NCBI GenBank assembly: GCA_914767715.1 | Contig: OU612074.1 | Location: 11,628,062 to 11,692,061 of the forward strand | DNA: 64,000 nt | Source: Membranipora membranacea | Taxonomy: Eukaryota > Bryozoa > Gymnolaemata > Cheilostomatida > Membraniporidae | Direction of reading: 5' to 3' | Part shown: positions 46,750-56,778 of the stretch, piece by piece | How positions within the stretch are numbered: the first letter of the stretch is position 1 | Layout: the number at the start of each line of letters is the position of its first letter | Position numbers and translations under genes: made by a program | Notes under the pieces: generated by a model | Databases searched by the model: none | What the model saw: only the letters and a program-made list of their open reading frames with translations | What the model was told of the DNA's origin: nothing

Positions 46750-48100
46750 TATTTATAGCGAAGTGGTAGCGGCGTTGCCTCCTTGAATGTAAGTCCTTGG
46801 TTCAAGACCGAGCAGCACCCAATATATTCTCATCATCCTAATGGTGCATGTTAGGTTTGATTCAGTTTGTAAATTATCATCTAGACCAGCTGTGGGCAAC
46901 CTGCGGCCTTTTTGCCTGTGCGGCCTAATGGGTAATCTTTTGCGGCCTAATTGTGGCCTCATGCCTGTGAAAGTTATTTGATATTAATTTTGATTGCCCT
47001 TTCGTTTTGTGGAGAACTAAGTATGCAGGGTGCTCTGTAAGCAAAAGATATATCAAAATAGTGACCATTCTGATTTTTGCATGTAGCTGAGCTTCCCCAG
47101 CCACTCTACACAAAATCATCATAACTGTACTGGTGCCAAGAAGATTGTCCAATTGTTTTTCTTTGGAAATAACACAAAACAGTGAACTTTGGATGTTGAA
47201 GTTCTCTAACATAATACTAATTAAATTATTTTTTTTGCAAAACTGTCATTTTGGACGAAAGGGAGATTTGTATCAAAAAATCTCTTTGTTACAAGTGATC
47301 CTGCATTATGGCTGAAATGGTCGATATTGTCATTCATTTCACAATTTGCGAAAATTTCCCCCTTGCGGGAGGGCGGGGCTGTAAGGTGAAAATTATGACA
47401 GGTCGCGAAAATATTCAACAAAAAAAACTTTCGCTGCGCGAAAACATTCTCTTCTCCATCATAATTCACAACAGTTCCTGTATGAATTTGTTTACATTTT
47501 AACCATTGGGAAGGCGCTATAGCACCCCTCCCACACCCACCTTGCCCTTTGTCATACACATGACTCACAGGGATACAGATGTGTACACAATCAAATCATG
47601 AGGTAAAATGACGCCACAAAAGTCAAGAAGTTTAGATAAACCAGTATCTCTGCTGAGTAAATGGTTCTTGCAACATACTGCAGTTTTTACACATATATCT
47701 GTTTTAGTTTTGACAAATAAGGAAGTGCCAAAATTGTTACTCCAGTTCCAATTTTATCCCTTAAAGATATGTTGCGGCCTTTTTAGTTGAGCCTGTGTAA
47801 AATGCGGCCTTTTTCGAGAAAAGGTTGCCCACCCATGATCTAGACATAAGGAGTTATGTTGAGACCAAGTTTCATCAAATTCTGTCAAGTATTTATCGAA
47901 CTATAGATGTCTGAAGAAAGCTTTATGTAGTGTTGTAATAATGTAATAATGTAATAATCACAGCAAAAGTATGACTAATAGCTATGTTTTATGATGTATA
48001 GTCTCAATTTCTAATAACATCACATAAAACCTATAGCGTAGTGGGGATTTTGGGTCACTAGGTCTCAGGTTCGAGTCCAAGAGTAGGCAGTATTTTGACC
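46750..48100 (+). repeat. tRNA-derived SINE (interrupted) and head of a second copy
   Basis: The first head has an A-box-like AGCGAAGTGGTAGCGG and B box GGTTCAAGACC (46799-46809). Its body runs to 46886, is broken by a hAT insertion and resumes at 47838-48030. A second head follows, with AGCGTAGTGGGG and B box GGTTCGAGTCC (48068-48078). The body also occurs inverted at 44255-44440. Confidence 0.7.
46887..47837. mobile_element. hAT transposon, non-autonomous, with perfect 8-bp target duplication
   Basis: The ends CAGCTGTGGGCAACCT and, inverted, CATGGGTGGGCAACCT are terminal inverted repeats, with GCGGCC-rich sequence just inside each. ATCTAGAC occurs at 46879-46886 and again at 47838-47845, the 8-bp duplication expected of hAT transposase. 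A 115-codon - strand frame at 47221-47568 shows no transposase signature I can name. Confidence 0.88.
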
Positions 48101-48234
48101 ATCTACAACCGTTTATAAGTGTCAGTCACGATATGTAACAAGAGTTGTCCCTCTCGAGGGGACGAGATGCTGCCCCGAGGAGACAAGTCCCTCGAGATCG
48201 GGAATTGTCTCTTCCCGTTGCCACTAGCTCTGGT

Positions 48235-50245
48235 TGATCTAACTGAAAAGATGTCTTTTTGGTTGGTGTATATGATGTAACTGAAAAGATGTCTTTTGTT
48301 TGATGTTATAGTTACAACTTTGTGTCTGATAATGTCCTGTATTTATGCTGCGTGTAATGATTTAGTGTTGTGTCTCGATGGTGAGTTATATTGGGAGAAT
48401 TCTTATGAGTTGGATAGTGTGAGATGTTAATAAGGAAAGAATGAGCTGATAGAATTGCTACTTTTATTCTCGATCCCAATATCACAACTGACGATAGTTA
48501 GGGGAACATTACATTATATATGATACTTAATAGCGATGCACAGCATTAAAAGGAAACATTATTAACATACCAGGGAATTAATTGCTCATTATTTTTAATT
48601 AACACAATCTACTTAAATATCAATCATGAGGGTCCGGACATTCCTCTGGTAATGAAACCTTAATTAAAATGTCAATATCCAGATATAACATCCAACCGGA
48701 CTTGAAAACATGAGCGTCCTCGCTCATCTTACTTTCAACTTACACAATTATGAATCAAAAAAATCAAAAAAAATTAAATCAAATAAAATCATTCATCAAA
48801 CAAACATTTCATGCAACTTTAAACAATGAAGTTTGTTCTGTCCATCGAATTCTGTAGTCGCTCTGAGCTTTGTTTATCTGTAATTGTAATCCACTTAGTT
48901 CCGTACCAAATTCTGTTTCTTTATGCTCACTGAGAATGCTACCATATTAAACCCCCTGGTGCTTTGGGCAAACAGACTATCTGGATAGCTACCATATTCT
49001 TGCCCTGGTGTTTGGGAAGTTCAACAAAAGACATTGTATACGGACAGGCTTTGTGAATGGACATATCGGGTGCTTTTCCTAGCAATCCTGCGATAGTCAT
49101 GACGTGACTGGTTTCTTTAAGATGGCACAGTCCATATACCATCCATCCGGATTTTGAGCAGTGAGCGGTTGCTCTCAAATTGAGGATTCTGGAAACTCAG
49201 GATAAAAGTCACTTAGGAATATCTAGCGGTTTTAGCATTCTGCAGAGCTTGAATATAGCATGTGAATAGTGTTTGATGACGAGATATTTGAGTCTCTTAT
49301 TTACTTACATACATGATGTATTTCCATGTCGATAAGGGTGTTTTATTGTCATTTATTACAATCTAAATAGGTCGATCCATCGTCTACTCGGTCATCTTCA
49401 CCCGGAACTAGAGATGATCGTCCTCGATTATCCGCTTGGCTGTGAAGTAGCAGAGATCGTCGCAGTCCTCCACCATATGATCTAACTGAAAAGATGTCTT
49501 TTTGGTTGGTGTTATAGTTACATCTTTGTGTCTGATAATGTCCTGTATTTATGCTGCGTGTAATGAATTAGTGTTGTGTCTCGATGGTGAGTTATATTGG
49601 GAGAATTCTTATGAGTTGGAAATTGTGAGATGTTAATAAGGAAAGAGTGAGCTGATAGAATTGCTACTTTTATTCTCGATCCCAATATCACAACTGACGA
49701 TAGTAAGGGGAACATTACATTATATATGATACTTATTAGCGATGCACAGCATTAAAAGGAAACATAATTAACATACCAGGGAAATTAATTGCTCATTATT
49801 TTTAATTAACACAATCTACTTATATATATATATATATACTTTTATTGGCAACCAAAGTCATCTCATTCGAAATGTTTTGCACTCAGTGCCAGAAAATTTT
49901 TTTTTAAAACAAAAAAAAGAGAAACAGAACGGAAATGATATCATCAATGATGTTGGTCAAGTCGATAATATACGGTTGAAAAGTAAAGTTTTGGATGAAC
50001 TGAACTTCTCTTTAGATCTCAAATGTAACGGTAAAGAATTGTATGTAGCAGAAACTTTGTATCTTAGATTGTCTGTATGATATAAAAGTAAATGTTTATC
50101 ACAAAAATTGAACTTGGTAATGTTTTTAAATCCTCTATATATATGGTAATGAAACCTTAATTTAAATGTCAATATCAATCATGAGGGTCCGGACATTCCT
50201 CTGGTAATGAAACCTTAATTAAAATGTCAATATCCAGATATAACA
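48235..50245. mobile_element. Short LTR-like element (TRIM-like)
   Basis: Terminal direct repeats lie at 48235-48690 and 49478-50245. Both begin TGATCTAACTG and end GATATAACA, giving TG...CA ends. TGGT precedes the left end (48231-48234) and follows the right end (50246-50249), a likely 4-bp target duplication. The 787-bp interior has no gag or pol similarity. The left repeat has a small internal duplication. The right repeat is interrupted at about 49820-50168 by a LINE tail. Strand is unclear; a TGTTA... 5' end favours the - strand. Confidence 0.6.
49820..50168 (-). mobile_element. LINE 3' tail inserted in the right terminal repeat
   Basis: This stretch is missing from the left terminal repeat. 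On the - strand it encodes SATYNSLPLHLRSKEKFSSS, which resembles the C-terminal end of CR1/jockey reverse transcriptases (WNSLP..IR...S...FK). A (TA)n run borders it at 49815-49831. Confidence 0.5.
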
Positions 50246-50249
50246 TGGT

Positions 50250-52560
50250 CAATGCAGTCAGTGGATAGGGGGTTGAGGCAAAGTTTACAGACTAGCCTTT
50301 GTGGGTAGTTCTGGTGGAGTGAAGCCCCTGGTTCATGAAATATGTTCATTGACCAATTATATTCAATATTAGTTGAGATTAGCGTGGTTAAAAGTGCATG
50401 GAAGCAGCTAAGAGATCACTGCTTGTGCCAAGTCCCTACCAATACCCTGTATTGATAGAATTAGCCCCTCAACAAAGGTAGTGGCGTGGGCTGTAGGCTG
50501 AGACTATAGTCATTCAGGAAACCCTTTCTTTTAAGTCAATATTTATGTATTGCTTAGCACAACCAAATATACAAATACTATAAAATAAAAGTTAATAGGA
50601 TTTTGACAGCAAGAAAGCAAATTGAAGAATTTTTGCTTATTGTTTCTTAACTGTTAGTATTTATTTTATTTATGTTTATAAGGCAATAATAGGATATTGC
50701 ACAACCTTTTTGCTTGATGCTTTGCCATGTAATAACATCTACAGAAATCCCTCTACCTTTTACCAGGTATAAATATCAAATATCCACATTTGAGAACATA
50801 TTAAACACCATCTTCTGACAGGCACTTGTAAAACATAATAGACTACTAAAGTATAGGTGCTGTGGTCAGATAAGATTGCATTGTTGTGGAATAAATGTTT
50901 ACAGAAGAGTTTAAAGCAGTCACTACAACTGTCAGTATATCAGACTACTCTATGTTAATCCTAAATCCTCTCCAAACTTGTTTAAAACACTAGATTAATG
51001 ATTATTTTTGGAAGTTGTCTACTCATTATTTCTCATTATACATAGCAAGACAGGTTTTGTTATTCTGAGAATAACCTGTCCTAGTATAATAATATCACCT
51101 AACATATCATGGTGTCTCTAACAACAGTTCACATTTATAAGCTGAATCTGAGATCAAAACCTAATAATAATGTCAAATACCTGCAGTGGCAGTTGGTAAT
51201 TAAATATTTGGTTATTTCTGATCATTTGATCCCCCCAGTTCCTAGTTTAGGTGGATTTCCTTCTGACCACTTGACAATATGATCGAGACCCTCGAAATAA
51301 CAGAAATGATAGAGTTAACAACAACATCAACGAACAGCGATCATAACAAAATATTTTTAATTATATTTATAGCTAACAGGGAAATGATTGCACCTAAACG
51401 CTGACTCCATTAATTCATACTTTCTAAACAGGTTAGAAGTGTTCGCTTGCTTAACTCATACAATGATCTTTTGACCAGAGAAAAATATAGTTGAATAAAC
51501 TTCAATAAATCAATTTTTTGTATGACTTGTTTACCTCTATGACAAGGTTGAGGGATGGGTTACACAATGCTTTAGGTTAGGTTAGGTCTATTATTTCAAT
51601 CCATGTATCAACAGGCGATAAAATTGGATTTGTACATGAAAATGAAAAATTTAAACTTTGTTGAAAGCTGACATGCAGTAAGGAAACAAGCTCTTTAAAT
51701 GCTTTTGTGTCCTGCACTTTGGTTGGCGATAGATGGTAAGTAGGCGAGAGGATACCTTTGCACAGATAACAACAACACAATATTGTTAAAAACAGTTTTA
51801 GACATTCAAATTCTTCTTGCAGTTTTTGGGCATAGCCTGCAGAAAGCCTTCCATGCATGTACAGGCCTGTAGTTTTTGGGTAGGCAGGGAGGCACTCCCA
51901 CCCCTAGAATGTTTAGGAAGTACTCAGTTTAAACTTGAATAATCAATAGATCACAGATTTCCAATGTATACAGCTTTGGAGGCTAGGGCTTCACTCCTGT
52001 ACTGAAGATGCTTACAGCTACCCGCCTTCAGCTGTTTTGTTTACCAGACCATTTCCTAAGTTACGGCCTGGATACATAAATGCAAAAAATGGAGATTTTT
52101 TGTAACCATATTTGGATGTATGTTTTGAGGTTGCCATAATGTCATATTCGAAAGGAATGTGGATATGGTGGTAGATTCGTCTAGGTTCATCTTTAAGTCG
52201 AGCCATGCTTGTGATAATATCTTATTGAGCCCTGGATCCTTGTCCGCCATTAACATCTGATTGGTTAACATCAATCCTCTGAGTAACAGCTTAGGCTGAT
52301 GTAATCATATCTGGTCGTTGTGATTTTGTGAAAACCTTTGAGGTGTTACTACTCAGTGTTATGACCTGTGTTAAAATACTCTCCGAAAATATCTTCGTCC
52401 TAAAAATAGTTATTAAACTATTACATTCAGAGCGAAGTTGAGTGACCTTCTTGCCGCACACCTACCTATGGCTTTACAGAACAAAGTCCATGGTGACAAG
52501 ATTTTTGTTTGCAGTTACACACTTACTCAAAAATGTCACTGAAAACAACATGTTCACACA
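50250..52560. other. Intergenic, no gene seen
   Basis: AT-rich with only short frames. A fragment of the CAGGCC/GGGAGGCA MITE family lies at about 51864-51912. Nothing else could be supported. Confidence 0.45.
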
Positions 52561-52562
52561 AG

Positions 52563-52795
52563 GTGTAGGAGTAAGAGGTGGCTCAGTTGGTTAGAGCACC
52601 ATCCTTTAACATGCACATGTTGAAGGTCGTGGGTTCGGATCCCACTGCAGTCAATTAAATACTGGGGTTTGGTTGGCCCCTAGGTGTGGTACGATCTGCC
52701 TGCAAACAGAGAGCAAATTAGCGCAGATATTGCGGCCTCGCCATTAAAGCACTACTATTTCGCCGTCCATGCTTCGGGATGTGGCGAGTGATATG
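52563..52795 (+). repeat. tRNA-derived SINE, near full length
   Basis: A good pol III promoter is present: A box TGGCTCAGTTGG (52579-52590) and B box GGGTTCGGATCC (52631-52642). A non-tRNA tail follows (GCGCAGATATTG.GGCCTCGCC ... GCTTCGGGATGTGGCGAG). The tail recurs at 63501-63580. Confidence 0.8.
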
Positions 52796-53835
52796 ACATC
52801 CAATTTTAAAGATTTTTAATCAACAAATCAAATACATCAAGGAGAATGGTATACATTGTCACAAGACTTTGGTTAGAATAATCACACATTAGCGAGTATT
52901 AGCAACAGCAGCATGTGTTCTGTGTAACTGTTGCTTCATCAGAGGTAATAAGATGCACTTCATGTCACACCTAGCTAAAACAGAGTATAACTCCGTAGAG
53001 TGACTGATCTTGCGGAGTGAGCAACATGAACCTTGAGGCAAAGGTTGAGGATTAGTGTATTATTACTGTGTATTAGATGGTGTATTAGCTTATCACTTGA
53101 GTTTAAACATGTTTGTTTGCAGTAAGTCACACCAATTTTTCTGGTGAGTCGCTGGCCTTATGCCAATGGACATTATATCCTGCTTGATCTTGTGTATAAC
53201 AGGGTAGCAAACAAGCGACAGAAAAACAAAAAATGAAACATACCAGGTAAATGCTTGGATGTCTGTGTTTAGGTTGCTATGTTGACATAAGCGAAAAGAT
53301 TGTGAGGTTATATGCTGGTAGTTTCACCCTTGTATCTTAAAGTTCCTATTCATATCCATATCTCATCGAGCCTGGCAATTGTCTGGTATTGAAAATTGAT
53401 TGATTAACAATCATAGTTTACTGAACTCAGCCTCGTATACAGAGTCTGCTGTCATATACATCTAGCATGGATACATTATACTGTAAAATTAGGCCAATAT
53501 GTCTTTGCAGTTGTTCATTGAGCACCTGGTGACAGTAATTGCCAGTTTTATTAAGATCTCATGAGATCTACACCCCAAGATTGACAGTGCTATTTTCACA
53601 AAGTTACCTCATGATATTCACAGGCCTGTTGTTCTAGGGGAGGTACTATGAGCTCTATGATTGAGTAAATCTCATCCTAATCAGCTCATGTACAATCGAT
53701 TATGTACCGGGCCGAGGCCGGACCGAGGCCGGGGCATTGCTTGCTCAATACCTTACAAGGGGTGCTAAAATCTCAAGTTACTTCACACCCTCCCCTACTA
53801 CTTTGTTACCACCCATGTATTGCTGCATTATCCAC
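52796..53835. other. Intergenic, no gene seen
   Basis: Contains a MITE fragment near 53621-53645 and a short GC-rich tandem (GGCCGAGGCCGGACCGAGGCC) at about 53708-53735. No gene recognised. Confidence 0.4.
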
Positions 53836-55248
53836 AAAAATACTTACTATGATAGCCAGTATCAGAAAAAAAACCTAGAGAAAATTATTAAGGTAGAGCT
53901 TATGAAAAACAGAGAGTTTATTTCCGGTACATGGAGGAGATGCAAATTTTATTATCGGACTTCTACACTTAACAAACTGCTTTGATAACAACATCGAATG
54001 ATAACGTATTATTGCTTGTTGTGCCATCGGTTTCTTAGCATTTGGTTTAGCTGGAATTTTCCAATCAATAATAACTTCTCTTGCGGTGAACTAAAAGCTT
54101 CTGTCAAATATTTACACTCATCAGTAAGCCCATCAGTTTCTTGTATGATGAGGTTGAGGAGGAATTTCCTAATAAAGAAGGATATTTTAATCAAAGACTG
54201 CCAACATCATCTGCTGATTGAATTTTGTAAATTATTTTCCTACATACGTGCCAATAGAGTGAGGATTTTGAGCAAAGGGACCACAGGTGATTGCTCAAAA
54301 AGGCATCCGTCACTCTAATCTAAGTGCCTCTGGCTAGCACTCAGAGCTTGTTTAGGGTGACCCTATGCTAGCTAGCTACCATTTCTGAGGTTCTGAGAAT
54401 GTTAGCTAGCCATATATTTCACTAACTTCAGCACGTGTAAGAAAAAATCGAGTTTTTTCTCCTGCAAACCGTTTATTGGTAAGAAAATCAGAGCCATTTA
54501 GACATTTAAGAGACTGCGTTGAACACATGTAATTGGCTCAAGATGGACAAGTTTTTTGCCAGATTGACTGTAGCCCGGTTGCCATACTGACAGCAGCGTT
54601 TCCACAGGCTTTTATAATCGTTTCATAGTTAATTACTATATGAAATAAAAAATTGCTATAGTTTATTATGTAAAAGAGCTCTATTGTGGCGCCAAATGGA
54701 TTATCATACAATAAACACATCATTTATTTGCAATGATGTCAATTTTAGAAATAGCGTGTATGGATGAACTGTAATGCATTCCTGTAGTCTGAAGCAAGAC
54801 AATGGCAAATTATCGAGCGCTCTAACAAATCCAATCCAATTTGTCAAAAACCATGGTTAGGTGACCAAATTAATTCTAATGAACCAGTGTTGACTTGCAT
54901 TTGACTGATTAATAAATCATAATATATGGAATCAGTGTGCTTCCTCCTCACATAAAACAAGAATGGACAATTAGCTGATTTTTCAAAAATATTCCAATAC
55001 CCAATATAAGTGTTGGTAGTCAATGTTCACAGCAAAGACTTCTGAGCACACTTTTGTGAATACACTTGTGTATACAGAAATGTATACAACATATGTGTAG
55101 TGTAGATTCGCAATTAGCTCATACACTGGTATACGGGTCGTGGATACAAAAGTGTCAAACAGTGTTTAATGGTTGATCGTGGCAAGTATATAGCTTGTCA
55201 CCAATTATTGAAGCTGCCAATAAAACATTGGTTTGTGAGATTGATTAT
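53836..55248. repeat. Long interspersed repeat, copy 1
   Basis: About 1.4 kb matching 62067-63500 in the same orientation with small indels, and part of it matching 63581-64000. Landmarks are TTGTTGTGCCATCGGTTTCT, CTCCTGCAAACCGTTTATTG and GGTAGTCAATGTTCACAGC. Frames on both strands are short and do not match a transposase I can name. Confidence 0.8.
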
Positions 55249-56700
55249 GAGCAATGTTTTTCAGGATAATGAATCCAATGTCAGAATTTTTCCCGCCCAT
55301 ATTTCAATTTCATTTGTCTCTTTGGCATATAATAAAACTCTGATCTCCAACTGTTAAACTGTTAATTTTGCCCGTGGTAGTGACTGACAATGATGACGTA
55401 CGCTGGCCCTAAAGTGAAATCATCACAATGTATCTCTTTTCTTTTCTCCCATATTGTGCATTGAAGGATCAGGCTACTTGTAAAAGGGTTCGCAACTGGA
55501 TTCCGTTCTGACCTTGGGAGGTGAATAGTAAACCACGTCAACCTGAAATCTCTTCTTACTGTTCATTGGAAATAAAGGTTTTAAGCTAAAATTTCTGCTC
55601 CAGTGTGGCTTGATCTTACGCCATCATTTTTCTCACACAGCACGATACACAAGTCAATATGGAAGAAAGCCGCCTATTGAATAAAAACATAGAGACAAGA
55701 CTACCACCATCATTCCATCATTCCATCATTAATAGGAGCAACAACACTGCTATGCCCAGTTACATATCCTGTTGTAAACCAAACATGGTACTGAGGTGTG
55801 CACAGGTCTAGGCTGGATAAACATACCCTGGGATGGTTGATTGAAGTGATATGTGCGACGTTGCAAGTATCAGAAAATACACCATCCACTCTCAATAAGG
55901 TTATAATCAATTTGGAAAGTCAGGAGTTCATGAAGTTTGTTCAGCTTGATGGCTTATATCTTCTAAGATATGTATAACAGCAATGAGTGCTTGCTTTGCC
56001 CAGCTTAATGGTATGTGCAAGCGAGCCAAGCTGCAGATATCACATATACGCTGTTGGTCAGATCAAATGAAGCTAGGAATATCTATGAGAGTAGTAATTA
56101 TTACAGTATAATGATGCTAACCTATTACCTCACTAGAGCCATCGCATATTGTCAAATGCAAACTTACAAAAGGGCCGAACAGATGACTGCAATCATACAG
56201 GTTTAGAGTTTCATTCACCTTTGGACCTTGTAACAACATATTTCCTTTCACCTCGGGACCATTTTCTATTTGCCGGCAGGGTTTTAGGAAAAATATTCAT
56301 GAGTTTTATACAACATAACCAATCTAACATGCTTGAAATCTCTGTCGGGAACCAAGCTCAGACAATACCAAGTCGGAAAATAAATGCTTCAGCCAAGGAT
56401 GTTTCAACAGTATTTGCTATTGCTGTATATAACGCGAGAAGCTTGAGTTAATAGTGCTTTCCACTCTGCATCTGCACACATCATATAATGTGATAGATAA
56501 CATCAATGTAACTCTAAAGCCTCTTTTTTTGTGTATGCCAGCATAAAACACAAGTAAGAGGTAAAACCAGACAGTCCATACCACAAAGTTCATTTGCCCC
56601 CTTTTTAACCATTAATCTGCAATACACAATTTCTTTGTAAAAGTGGGTTGAAGAACCATCCCTTATTTGCTGTGATAGCCTGAGAACAGAATGGGACTTG
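55249..56700. other. Intergenic upstream of gene D; repeat fragment at 55720-55835
   Basis: 55720-55835 (-) matches 61430-61545 (+) and in both can encode a CxPQYHxWFTTGYV peptide. No promoter or exon structure was found around it. Confidence 0.4.
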
Positions 56701-56709
56701 GGCGAAGAC

Positions 56710-56716
56710 TATAAAA
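56710..56716 (+). promoter_or_regulatory. TATA box of HVANAY gene D
   Basis: TATAAAA in GCGAAGACTATAAAAACAG lies 69 bp before the ATG, matching gene C almost base for base. Confidence 0.7.
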
Positions 56717-56778
56717 ACAGGGTTTCAGATTTTATGTGGCATTCAGCAAGTGCTTTGTTTAGAAATCACAGTAGTACA

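Noticed and set aside
47221-47568. 115-codon frame as hAT transposase
   Set aside because: Lies within the hAT element but shows no dimerisation-domain or zinc-finger signature I recognise; the element is too short to be autonomous.
46661-48078. Possible functional tRNA genes
   Set aside because: A and B boxes are present but acceptor and anticodon stems do not pair, and each runs into a repeated tail, so they are SINE heads or relics.
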